Shown piece by piece: positions 34,175-42,887 of a stretch of 64,000 nt of DNA. The notes under the pieces are model-generated. The model ran no database searches. It saw only the letters and a program-made list of their open reading frames with translations, and was not told the origin of the DNA. The position numbers and the translations under genes are program-made. This DNA is from Streptomyces akebiae (GTDB lineage: Bacteria; Actinomycetota; Actinomycetes; Streptomycetales; Streptomycetaceae): the NCBI RefSeq assembly GCF_019599145.1, contig NZ_CP080647.1, forward strand, positions 5,828,001 to 5,892,000, in the 5' to 3' direction. Each line of letters starts with the position of its first letter. Within the stretch, counting starts at the first letter, position 1.

Positions 34175-35309
34175 GCCTGCGGAGCGACGTTCGGTGGACG
34201 GGCATCCCGCCGATCGCTGGCAGCGGGTGCTGAGTCACCGTGAGTCCTTGCTGAAGGTGGCGCGACGGCGGTCCATGAATGTGGACGACGCCGAGGACGC
34301 GGTACACGAAGCCATGGTCCGTGCGGCGGAAAACGCCAACGTGGACGACGCCCGGCTGGGCGCGTGGCTGACATCGGTGACGATACGGCTGTGCGTCGAC
34401 CGGTATCGGCAGATCAACCGCGAGGCCGATGTTCACGCCCGTTCGGCGCGCGCCGCGGCCGGACCCGCCACGGTGGAGGAGGCGGTGTGCGACCAGGCGG
34501 AGGCGAAGTGGCTTGCCGGCCACAGCGCGGACCTTCCGCTACGCCAGGCGGAGGTGTTGAGCCTGCGGGCGCAGGGCTTTGACCTCGCACAGATTTCGCA
34601 GCGCACCGGACTCAGCTACCAGGCGGTTCGGTCGCTTCTGGCCAGGGCCCGCAGGGCGCTCCGCGCCGTACTGGAGGCGACACTGGTTCTCGCCGTCTGG
34701 GTGTGGCGCGGGCGGCCGCGAGTGGTGAAGGAAGCCGCGCAGACATCCGCGCAGGCAGCCGCGTTGGCGTCCGTGGCGGTGACCCTGACGGTGGCGGGAC
34801 TGGCCCTGAGCGCACCTTCCGAAGCGGAGACCGAGGAGGATCCGCTTTCGCGGCGTCCGTACGTGACGTATCTCCCCGCAGGTCCGGGGCCCTCAGCGGG
34901 GCGAGAATCGATTCCGTCCGAGACGGCCTTGTCCGGTCTTCCCGTCGGGCTCGGGGACGGTCCGGTGTCGCGGACGGCCGCGGGTGCCCTGGCGCCGGCG
35001 TCCGCGGCCCCGTCGAACCTGCGGGGCACTGTTCTGCCAACCCTGCCAACCCTGCCAACTTTGGCCGCCCTGCCAACCTTGCCCGCCCTGCCAACCTTGC
35101 CTGCCCTGCCAACCTTGCCCGCCCTGCCGGAAGGCCCCGAACTGGCTCTGCCGACGGGGCCGGACGTGTCCGCCGTAGTCCCGTCCCGGCTGCCGGTTCC
35201 GCTGCTCGACCCATCGGGGCCGGCTCCGCTCGATCGAGCCGGGCCGTGCGCTTGCCACATTGCTGCCGGACCGCTGACGACGGGAATGCGGCCGCCGGCT
35301 CGGCGCTGA
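34158..35309 (+). CDS. ECF sigma factor with membrane-spanning, Leu-Pro-repeat C-terminal extension
   Basis: A 383-residue protein. Residues 20-90 are sigma region 2 (VDDAEDAVHEAMVRAAENAN) and residues 115-165 sigma region 4 (LPLRQAEVLSLRAQGFDLAQ, then ISQRTGLSYQAVRSLLARAR). Residues 195-215 are hydrophobic (AAALASVAVTLTVAGLALS), suggesting a membrane helix. The rest is a Pro-rich tail containing a tandem PTLPAL repeat (bases 35033-35140). An ECF factor with its own membrane segment and outer tail may sense a surface signal and not need a separate anti-sigma. The GTG at 34158 has a GAGAGG-like site. Confidence 0.8.
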   Translation: MSGHDEPAERRSVDGHPADRWQRVLSHRESLLKVARRRSMNVDDAEDAVHEAMVRAAENANVDDARLGAWLTSVTIRLCVDRYRQINREADVHARSARAAAGPATVEEAVCDQAEAKWLAGHSADLPLRQAEVLSLRAQGFDLAQISQRTGLSYQAVRSLLARARRALRAVLEATLVLAVWVWRGRPRVVKEAAQTSAQAAALASVAVTLTVAGLALSAPSEAETEEDPLSRRPYVTYLPAGPGPSAGRESIPSETALSGLPVGLGDGPVSRTAAGALAPASAAPSNLRGTVLPTLPTLPTLAALPTLPALPTLPALPTLPALPEGPELALPTGPDVSAVVPSRLPVPLLDPSGPAPLDRAGPCACHIAAGPLTTGMRPPARR

Positions 35310-35442
35310 GGTCACAGCGTCCGCGCACTCTCTCGAAAAAATCTCTCCTCTCGTGCGACTCACGCGCCGCTCGTCCCCGTAGAGCAGGTGACGTATCCAC
35401 GCCGCTGCCGCCAAGGCGGCTCTGTGAGGAGGCGAGTTACGC

Positions 35443-36690
35443 GTGACTCGATGCAGGAGCCGAACCGGCAGCCGCAGCCACAGGTTCTCCGCCGACCAGG
35501 CACGCGAGGCCGCGCCGCGCTTCGTCCAGGACAGCGTCTCGGGTTTCTCCGCCGACCGGCAGTTCGTCGGCCAGGAGGCCGTCAGCCACCTGGACGGTGA
35601 CGCGCTGCGGCCGCCCCGTCGGCGGGCCATCGCAGCGGGCGAGGCCGGTGCCCGTGCAGTCACCGCGGAGGTGGACCGTCGCACCGCTGCCGTCGTCCGT
35701 CTGTCCGCCGCTCCGGGAACAGCCGATGCGGCGGCCTTCCCCGTCAGTTCCGAAGACGCGAGCGCCGCAACACGGGCGGCCCTGGGAGACGAACACCTTC
35801 CCACGGCCGCCGCCGGTGACACCCGGCATGCCGGCCGAAGGACCGTCACGATCGACCATTGCCTGAGCGGACGCGCCGAAGCTCTGTTCCGTGACATCGA
35901 ACGCCTCGAAACCGATGCCCGCACCCGAGCTGTGCCCGGACGGCGGGGCGCGTACGGGATCGACGTCGATCGCAGTCTTCCCGTGGCCGTGGCCGTGGCC
36001 GTGGCCGTGGCCGAGGGCGTGGCCGTGGCCGAGGGCGCACCGTGGCCCGGTACCGCTACGGGGGCGAGGTGGCCATCACCGATGTCGAGGAAGCGCCGAG
36101 CGGCGCCGAACCGGGCGGCACTCCGCCCGCCGGCATCCGCACGTCGACCAAGTTCCGCACCACGCACGAGGCCTCCATTCCGGACCCGTACATTGACTCC
36201 CCCGGCGATGGAATCGGGCGTGAAAGCGGCAGCTGCTCCGAATACCGGTTTTCACGGCGACGACCTGGGGATGGTGTACGACACAGGAAATTTCCGGTGC
36301 CGAGGCCGCGGCACACCGCTACCGGCCGAATCCCTGAACGTTCACACCGAAGGGCATCAGTCCGACCCCACGCCACAAGAAGATCAGCGGCAGTTCCCAT
36401 GTCCGACTCCCGGCGCACCGCAACTGGAGTGGATTTCTCCGTCCGACTGTTGCGGAACGACGGGAGCCACGCCCGCGCGGTGGTCGAGCGCAACGTTGGC
36501 AGCCCATATCACAATCCCGGTCTCCGGTATCGGCCATGCCAATCAGTGCGACATCCACCAGAACGGTTCGCGCTGGATCCACCGTGATCACGGCAACATT
36601 CCCGATAACCAGCTCCATGGCTACGGCCAGTATTCCGGCGGGATGTACGTGCTCGACCTGATCTTCGGAAATCACCCGGTGGTGCCATAA
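35443..36690 (+). pseudogene. Hypothetical protein gene, probably frameshifted
   Basis: Coding signal runs from the GTG at 35443 (residues 1-190, Ala-rich, unrecognised) to a (GTGGCC)n tract at 35984-36027, then continues better in another frame (ARYRYGGEVAITDVEEAPSG) to about 36220, switches again near 36410, and ends in the first frame with HANQCDIHQNGSRWIHRDHG then HGYGQYSGGMYVLDLIFG at 36690. A read-through product of 415 residues is possible, but the alternation suggests two or three frameshifts in an older gene. No family is recognised. Confidence 0.4.
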
Positions 36691-36939
36691 GCGCCCTGTC
36701 CCGGTTGTGTGCCGAGTCTGATCGGCGGTGCCACACAGGCGGGCTGCCTACTCATGTCGGAGAAATCCTTGGTCGAAGCGCCGACTTCTGTTCGCATAAG
36801 AAGCTGGACTCTCGGTGTCGTTTTCCTTTTCCCTCTCTCCTTGTCTTCCTGTGTTTTGGCGGCCGGGTGCCGTCCTGACGGTCCAGCTCCGGGGCGTCGG
36901 CGGGTGTCGAGGAGTGAGGCGCCCGGCATCTGCTCACCG

Positions 36940-37395
36940 TCACTCTGCGCCAGGCTGCACGACACTTGAGCAGGACACATCGGTGAACTGGCCTTTGGCG
37001 GTCCGCTTGTCGACGACCCGGCCGTCGATGCGAATGGAGCAGGAGACCGACCCGGCCTTCCCGCCCGCCGCCATCACCTGCGCCACGGCCGCCCCGGGGC
37101 CTGCCGTGATGGTGACTTCCTCCTTCCACGGGAGTTTGGCGTTGTCCACGCTCTTGTCGTTGTTGATGCCGTTCGCCCGGTAAGTGATCAGTGCTGACGT
37201 GGAGTCGGGGCTCGTGACCTGGTAGACGACCGTGTGCCGCGTGGGCTGGAGAGCCTGCCGCGCGCGCTCCTCAGGGCTTGGTTCCCCGGGGCCGCCGACG
37301 GCCGCGAGGACGGCACCGCCGGCAGTGGCGAGCAGCAGGACGCCGAGTGACCAGAGGAACCATCTGGCGCGGTGACCGTCTAGTGCGGGAGGCAT
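36940..37395 (-). CDS. MmpS-family membrane protein
   Basis: A 151-residue protein: one N-terminal membrane helix (WFLWSLGVLLLATAGGAVLA), then an MmpS-like beta domain (TVVYQVTSPDSTSALITYRA, KLPWKEEVTITAGPG and SVSCSIRIDGRVVDKRTAKG). Mycobacterial MmpS proteins assist MmpL lipid/siderophore transporters; no MmpL gene is present here, so this is a stand-alone copy as often found in Streptomyces. The ATG at 37395 has only a moderate ribosome site. Confidence 0.82.
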   Translation of the reverse strand: MPPALDGHRARWFLWSLGVLLLATAGGAVLAAVGGPGEPSPEERARQALQPTRHTVVYQVTSPDSTSALITYRANGINNDKSVDNAKLPWKEEVTITAGPGAAVAQVMAAGGKAGSVSCSIRIDGRVVDKRTAKGQFTDVSCSSVVQPGAE

Positions 37396-38065
37396 GGGAA
37401 TTCTCGCTTTCTGTCCTGTGCGGCCGGTCGGGCACGGCCGAATCCGGTGAATCGCGGAGGGCCGAGCATGGCCCTGGGGTGCCGACGGACCGTGTGTTCG
37501 AGCTGTCATGGTGGCATTCAGTCGGCTCCCTTGACCAGTGTTCACGGAATTAATCCTGGCTAAGGCTGACGGCCCTGCGTTCGATCCCGTTGGTAACCGG
37601 TTCTGCTGGGGTCGTCATGGTCCTTCCATGCTTCCCGGAGAACGTGACCGGCATGCCACGAGCCTGGAAGGCAAATACCTGACACTTTCGTTTGAGCGCC
37701 ATGCCGACCTGACCTGTCGCAACGCCATCCTTTCGCCCTTCGACCGCTCGCCCAGCGTGTCTTCCATTTGTTTTCGGTGGTGTTGTAATTACGCCTCAAT
37801 GGTCCTCTTCACGTTCTCCCGGAACCCAGGTTGAAGCTCTATTAATCTTCGGTTAACAATGCAGAGATAAGTGGGACATAAGGGCTCGGTAGATGTTTCG
37901 CTCCATGCCGTGAAGGTGAAGTCTCGGCTGCCGCTGAGAGGTGGAACGGGATGCGATTCATCGGATTTCTTCGAGTCCCGGCTCCATGAATGTCCAGTGG
38001 CGACTGTGAAGCCTTTGTGGTGGTGTCTGCCGATGCACTCATCTCTAATTGCGGGAAGGGCTAGA
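37396..38065. other. AT-richer intergenic region, promoter of copper cluster
   Basis: About 670 bases with clearly lower GC than the genome around it, no gene with credible codon use, and a very AT-rich patch at 37840-37870 (TATTAATCTTCGGTTAACAA). It separates the divergent MmpS and cupredoxin genes and should contain both promoters. Confidence 0.5.
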
Positions 38066-40831
38066 ATGTTCATTCTCAATGCGCCACGCATGCGCTCGTC
38101 CAGAGGCTGGCGGCAACGCCGGCCCTGGACGACGCGTGCTGTGGCGGGTGCCGTGGCGCTCGCCTTGAGCGGGCTCGTCCTGGCCGTGACCGCTCCCGCG
38201 GCTTCCGCGGCGACGCACCCGGTCTCGATCAGGAATCTGCAGTACAACCCGGCCAGCATGAACGTAGCGGTCGGCGACTCCGTGACCTGGTCGAACGACG
38301 ACAGCGTCATCCACAGCGTGACCGGGGGACCGCTGAACTCACCCGACCTCGATCCGGGGGAGAACTACTCCTTCACCTTCACGTCCGCTGGGACCTTCGA
38401 CTACCGCTGCAAGTTCCACCCGGACATGACCGGCACCGTGGTCGTCGGCGGTTCGTCGTCGCCCTCGCCGACCCCGACCTCCACCAGCACCTCCAGCCCG
38501 ACACCGACGCCGCCTCCCACGGGCACCACCTCCCCGGCGCCCTCGGGTGGTACGGGCGGTGACGGTGAGGGCGGTGGCCCGGTCGGCGTCGGGCCCCTGC
38601 CCGTCTCCTTCCACCTCACCGACAACCAGAACGCGTGGTTCGACACGAACACCAACCTGTTCGGCGGCCGCGCCCTTGCGGTGGCCGAGATGCCGCGCGT
38701 ACCGATCAGCGGCACCACGTCCAGCCTCCCGGGGCTGAACCTTGACGGTCTCCCCCTGATAGGTGAGGCGACCGGCGACGGCGGCCTGCTCGGTGGCGAC
38801 GCCCTCGGTGCGCTCAACGGCGACCTGCCCGGCCTCGACGAGTTCGACTTCGACGGCTCGGACGCACCGCTGATCGGCGACCTCGGGGTCGACCCGCTGA
38901 AGCTGCTGGGTCTGGACTCGACCAAGGACGCCATCAACAAGGCCCTGCCCGATGGCGACCCCCGCGCCGAGGAGGCGGCCACGCTGCTCGACCAGCTGTC
39001 CGACGAGATGGAGGACAAGCCGGCGAACGCGCCGACCACGCTGGACGACCTGCCGGTCGGCGCCGATCTGCTCCCGCTTCTGGAGGACATCCAGAAGTAC
39101 GCCGAGACCAACGACCTCGAGCTCCCGGTGACGGCGAACTTCGATGTCTCGGCTCCCGCCGCTGCCTCGGCGCACACCGTCACCGGCCTCATCTGGCCGG
39201 AGAAGGCGAAGGGCTTCCCCTTCGACCAGGGCGGCGCCTTCGTCGGCAAGACCAGCGTCCAGCTGACCGAGCCGGGCCTGTACGCCTTCGCGTGCAAGGT
39301 GCACCCGTTCATGCTCGGTGCGATCGTCGTCGACGACCCGCTCACCCCGGGTCTGGACTTCGGCGAGAAGCTGCGCGTCAACAGCCGCTCGCTGAACGTG
39401 CCGTCCAACGCCGACATCATCGCCGAGCTGGTGCAGAAGTTCTTCACCATCACGGTCCCGGCCAACTGGCAGCGGTACAGCGACACCGAGGCCACGCAGT
39501 GGAACCCGTCCTACCCGCCGGCGCCGATCCTGATGAACACCAGCGACGGCAAGCAGGAGCTCGTCCCCAGCCTGGACGCGTACCTGAAGAACAAGTTCAA
39601 CACGCCGAAGACCCTCCCCGCCGCGAACCAGAAGCCCAGCGTCCCGGGCGTCGGTGAGGTCTGGGTGGACACCCAGTTCGAGAAGTTCGCGGGCAAGTCC
39701 AAGCCGGGTGCGGCCACCAAGATCGACGCCTCCGACTGGACCGTCGACCGCAAGGTCGCGCTGCCCCAGATCAACATGAACAACCCACACAATATGTGGA
39801 CGGACCGTGACGAAAAGTACATCTACCAAACCGAGTGGTTCAACGACAAGCTGGACGTCTTCGACCGCAAGACCGGTGAGTTCGTCCGGCAGATCAAGGT
39901 CGGCCCCGACCCGTCCCACGTCATGACCAGGACGGACACGGACCAGCTGCACGTCGCCCTCAACGGCGGCGGCGCGGTCATGGAGCTGGCACCGGGCGGC
40001 ACCGGTATCGACCGGCGCATTCCCGTCCAGGCCCCGGGTGAGAAGATCGCCCACCCGCACGCCCACTGGATGAGCGGCGACGCCAAGCACATGGTCACGC
40101 CGAACGTGAACACCTACGACTCGACCATCGTGGACATTCCGACCGGCGGCATCCGCAAGGAGAAGACCGGCGAACTGCCGATCGCGACCGGCATGACACC
40201 GGACGGCGCCAAGGCGTACGAGGCCAACTTCCTGGGTGGCTCCGTCTCGTGCATCTCCATCAAGGAGGACGCGTGCGTCGACGGCGGCACGAAGACCCAC
40301 TACAAGGAGATCGACCTGTGGGGCGACTACGACCCGGTCAAGGGCGCCACGGGTGACTTCGGTGGTCTGCCGATCCAGCTGCCGGTGACCCCGGACGGCA
40401 GTGCGCTCCTGGTGGCGAACACCCTGACGTCGAACATCACGGTGATCGACCCGAAGACGGACAAGATCGTGAAGTACCTCCCCTGTGACGCCGGGTGCCA
40501 CGGCATCAACTTCGGCGCCAAGAAGGGCGGAGGCTACTACGGCTACGTCTCGAGCAAGTTCTCGAACGCCATGTCCGTCGTCGACGTCGACCCGAACGGC
40601 GACGGCGACATCTCGGACGCCAAGGTCGTCGGCCGGATGCTCCTGACCGGTGACGACAACACCAAGATGGACGACAAGATCACCGGCTACGCCGGCATGG
40701 GCGGGCAGGGTGTTCTCGCGGTCCCGCTGGTCTACAACGGCTGGGCTCAGCGCGTGCCCGGCAACGCGGTCAACGACCAGCTGACGTGCCGTCAGCGCAA
40801 CCCCATCGACTACGAGAGCAAGTGCTCGTAG
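38066..40831 (+). CDS. Secreted double-cupredoxin/beta-propeller protein
   Basis: A 921-residue exported protein with an N-terminal signal (TRAVAGAVALALSGLVLAVT, cut near ASAAT). Residues 45-130 are a plastocyanin-like domain with copper ligands in IHSVTGG and YRCKFHPDM. A Ser/Thr/Pro linker follows. A second cupredoxin at about residues 345-430 ends AFACKVHPFM. Residues 550-900 form a YncE/nitrous-oxide-reductase-type beta-propeller (DRKTGEFVRQIKVGPDPSHV; NTLTSNITVIDPKTDKIVKY). This may be an electron-transfer or copper-storage protein for the multicopper oxidase downstream. The ATG at 38066 follows GGGAAGGG. Confidence 0.82.
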   Translation: MFILNAPRMRSSRGWRQRRPWTTRAVAGAVALALSGLVLAVTAPAASAATHPVSIRNLQYNPASMNVAVGDSVTWSNDDSVIHSVTGGPLNSPDLDPGENYSFTFTSAGTFDYRCKFHPDMTGTVVVGGSSSPSPTPTSTSTSSPTPTPPPTGTTSPAPSGGTGGDGEGGGPVGVGPLPVSFHLTDNQNAWFDTNTNLFGGRALAVAEMPRVPISGTTSSLPGLNLDGLPLIGEATGDGGLLGGDALGALNGDLPGLDEFDFDGSDAPLIGDLGVDPLKLLGLDSTKDAINKALPDGDPRAEEAATLLDQLSDEMEDKPANAPTTLDDLPVGADLLPLLEDIQKYAETNDLELPVTANFDVSAPAAASAHTVTGLIWPEKAKGFPFDQGGAFVGKTSVQLTEPGLYAFACKVHPFMLGAIVVDDPLTPGLDFGEKLRVNSRSLNVPSNADIIAELVQKFFTITVPANWQRYSDTEATQWNPSYPPAPILMNTSDGKQELVPSLDAYLKNKFNTPKTLPAANQKPSVPGVGEVWVDTQFEKFAGKSKPGAATKIDASDWTVDRKVALPQINMNNPHNMWTDRDEKYIYQTEWFNDKLDVFDRKTGEFVRQIKVGPDPSHVMTRTDTDQLHVALNGGGAVMELAPGGTGIDRRIPVQAPGEKIAHPHAHWMSGDAKHMVTPNVNTYDSTIVDIPTGGIRKEKTGELPIATGMTPDGAKAYEANFLGGSVSCISIKEDACVDGGTKTHYKEIDLWGDYDPVKGATGDFGGLPIQLPVTPDGSALLVANTLTSNITVIDPKTDKIVKYLPCDAGCHGINFGAKKGGGYYGYVSSKFSNAMSVVDVDPNGDGDISDAKVVGRMLLTGDDNTKMDDKITGYAGMGGQGVLAVPLVYNGWAQRVPGNAVNDQLTCRQRNPIDYESKCS

Positions 40832-40844
40832 CGATCCACCACGG

Positions 40845-40874
40845 CCGGGGGGCCGCCCGCGGGCGGCCCCCCGG
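40845..40874. terminator. Perfect 30-bp palindrome between copper genes
   Basis: Arms of 15 bases (CCGGGGGGCCGCCCG at 40845-40859 and its exact complement at 40860-40874) with no spacer, followed by TTCTCC. It probably terminates or attenuates transcription into the multicopper oxidase gene. Confidence 0.8.
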
Positions 40875-40918
40875 TTCTCCTCAGAGCCCTCATGAGCGCA
40901 TGAGAAGGACACACTTCC

Positions 40919-41959
40919 ATGGAATCTCCCGACCCCGCGTACCCTCCACCGGCCGGACCCCGCCGCACGTTCCGCCTCTCCCACGTCGTGGCGTCGAGCG
41001 CCGCGTTCTTCGTCGTCATCGGCCTGACCTCCTTCGCTCCCGTCCTCATGAAGCAGGTGGCACCCGACGCTCCGCACCGGCCGAACCCGTCCGCGGTCGG
41101 GGCGCCCGGCGAGGCCAAGAACCTCGGGGACGGCACCCAACTGGCGCCCTACGAGGTCGTCGACGGGGTCAAGGTCTTCAAGCTCCACGCGGCGCCCGTC
41201 TCCTGGGAGACCGCGCCGGGCAAGGTCCGCCAGGCCTACGCCTTCAACGGCATCGTCCCCGGCCCGGTGATCCGCGTGAACGAGGGCGACCCGGTCCGCA
41301 TCGTCGTCGAGAACGATCTGCCCGAGCCGACAGCCGTGCACTGGCACGGCATGGACCTGCCCAACAGCCAGGACGGCGTACCCGGCCTCACGCAGCCCGA
41401 GATCGAGCCCGGCGAGAGCTACACCTACGAGTGGAAAGCGATCAGCCCGGGCACCCACTGGTACCACTCGCACATGCACGGCGAGCAGGAAGGCAAGGGG
41501 CTCTACGGATCCCTTGAGGTCGTGCCGAGGACCGGCGACATCCGGGCCGACCGTGACTACCGCATCATGATCGGCGACGGTGCGCTGGGCTTCGTGTTCA
41601 ACGGCAAGAGCTTCCCGGCGACCGAGCGCCTCAGCGCCCGGGTGGGCGAGAAGGTCCGTATCCGTCTGATCGGCACCGGCCCGGAGATGATCCACCCGAT
41701 CCACCTGCACAGCGGCCACTTCACGGTGGTGGCGCAGGACGGCCGGCCGCTGCCCGTCCCGCAGGAGATGGACACGCTGAACGTGGGCGTGGGACAGACC
41801 TACGACATCGTCTGGACACCCACCACGACGGGCAAGTGGATGATCCACTGCCACATCTTCTCGCACTCGGAGACCCACGAGGGCATGGCGGGACTCGTCT
41901 CCGTCTTCCAGGTCGACCCGGCGGTCGTCTCCGTACCGGACCTGCCCCTCATCAACTGA
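40919..41959 (+). CDS. Membrane-anchored multicopper oxidase (two-domain, nitrite-reductase/laccase-like)
   Basis: A 346-residue oxidase with an uncleaved N-terminal membrane anchor (VVASSAAFFVVIGLTSFAPV). All copper-binding motifs are present: HWHG (about residue 141), HWYHSH (about 180), HPIHLHSGHF and the C-terminal HCHIFSHSETHEGM, consistent with type 1, 2 and 3 copper sites. The two-cupredoxin length fits small laccases or copper nitrite reductases. Its probable role is oxidising cuprous copper or phenols outside the membrane. It follows the cupredoxin gene and precedes YcnI, supporting a copper function. Confidence 0.88.
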   Translation: MESPDPAYPPPAGPRRTFRLSHVVASSAAFFVVIGLTSFAPVLMKQVAPDAPHRPNPSAVGAPGEAKNLGDGTQLAPYEVVDGVKVFKLHAAPVSWETAPGKVRQAYAFNGIVPGPVIRVNEGDPVRIVVENDLPEPTAVHWHGMDLPNSQDGVPGLTQPEIEPGESYTYEWKAISPGTHWYHSHMHGEQEGKGLYGSLEVVPRTGDIRADRDYRIMIGDGALGFVFNGKSFPATERLSARVGEKVRIRLIGTGPEMIHPIHLHSGHFTVVAQDGRPLPVPQEMDTLNVGVGQTYDIVWTPTTTGKWMIHCHIFSHSETHEGMAGLVSVFQVDPAVVSVPDLPLIN

Positions 41960-42051
41960 GCACAGCGACCCGCCGTCTCCCCCTCCCCGTCCCCGCGTCC
42001 CCGTCCCCGCTTCCCCGCGTCCCCGTCCCCTGCTGAAAGGAACCGATCCCC

Positions 42052-42810
42052 ATGATTTCCCGCGCTCCCGGGCATCCGTCCAGCCGCTGCCGCCGCCTGT
42101 CGGTCGCGGCCGTCGCCGGAGCCGCCGCCGTCGTCCTCCTCGCCGCGCCCGGTGCCTTCGCCCACGTCACCGTCAACCCGAGGACGGCCGAGCCCGGCGG
42201 CTTCACCAAGGCCGACTTCCGGGTGCCGAACGAGCGGGACGCCGACTTCACCGTGCGGGTGGAGATAGCCTTCCCGGCCGAGCACCCCTTGCGGCATGTG
42301 TCGGTCCAGCCCGTTCCCGGCTGGAAGGTGACGGTGAAGAAGGAGCGACTGAAGCAGCCGATCGTGGACGGTGACCACGAGATCACCGAGGCGGTCACGT
42401 CCGTCCTGTGGGAGGGCGGCACGATCCGCCCAGGGGAGTTCCAGGAATTCCCCGTGTCCCTGGGGCCCCTTCCCGAGGACGCCCCCGAGCTGGTCTTCAA
42501 GGCGGTGCAGACCTACTCGGGGGGCGAGGTGGTGCGCTGGATCGACGTCCCGGAGAAGGGCGAGGCCGAGCCCGAGCACCCCGCACCGGTCCTCGCACTG
42601 AAGAGCACCGCACCGGTCACGGCGGCGGCACCGGCCGCGGCCAGGACCTCGTACGAGGCGGAGGCGCCCGCCACCGACATGGTGTCGCGACTGCTCGGCG
42701 GCAGCGGGCTGGCCGTCGGCCTCGCCGCCCTCGGCTGGGCGGCGGCCGGGCGGCGGGCCACCGCGACGCGGTCCGCCCAGGCGGCGAGGCAGGAAGAGAT
42801 CACGGCCTGA
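42052..42810 (+). CDS. YcnI-family copper-binding protein
   Basis: A 252-residue exported protein. The signal peptide ends APGAFA, exposing the N-terminal His of AHVTVNPRTAEPGG, the copper ligand of YcnI/DUF1775. The domain fills residues 37-180 (VWEGG-like: VLWEGGTIRPGEFQEFPVSL). A single C-terminal helix (SGLAVGLAALGWAAAG) anchors it. YcnI is thought to hand copper to CopC/CopD-type partners, and such a gene follows directly. Spacer 41960-42051 holds CCCCGTCCCCGCGT repeats. Confidence 0.9.
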   Translation: MISRAPGHPSSRCRRLSVAAVAGAAAVVLLAAPGAFAHVTVNPRTAEPGGFTKADFRVPNERDADFTVRVEIAFPAEHPLRHVSVQPVPGWKVTVKKERLKQPIVDGDHEITEAVTSVLWEGGTIRPGEFQEFPVSLGPLPEDAPELVFKAVQTYSGGEVVRWIDVPEKGEAEPEHPAPVLALKSTAPVTAAAPAAARTSYEAEAPATDMVSRLLGGSGLAVGLAALGWAAAGRRATATRSAQAARQEEITA

Positions 42811-42887
42811 GAGAGCCGGGGGCGCCGACAGCCCCGTCCCCCAGGCCGTCGGCGCCTCCCCTGCCGCCTCCGACGAGAGAGATCACG

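Noticed and set aside
35984..36027. (GTGGCC)n tract as a certain phase-variation switch
   Set aside because: The surrounding gene is itself of doubtful integrity; a single sequence cannot show variation.
37538..37834. A 98-codon frame in the AT-rich gap before the copper cluster
   Set aside because: Codon use is unlike the genome, there is no ribosome site and no domain; more likely promoter DNA.
38339..41878. A 1179-codon minus-strand open frame across the copper genes
   Set aside because: It is the mirror of two strongly supported plus-strand genes with copper motifs; it has no recognisable domain.
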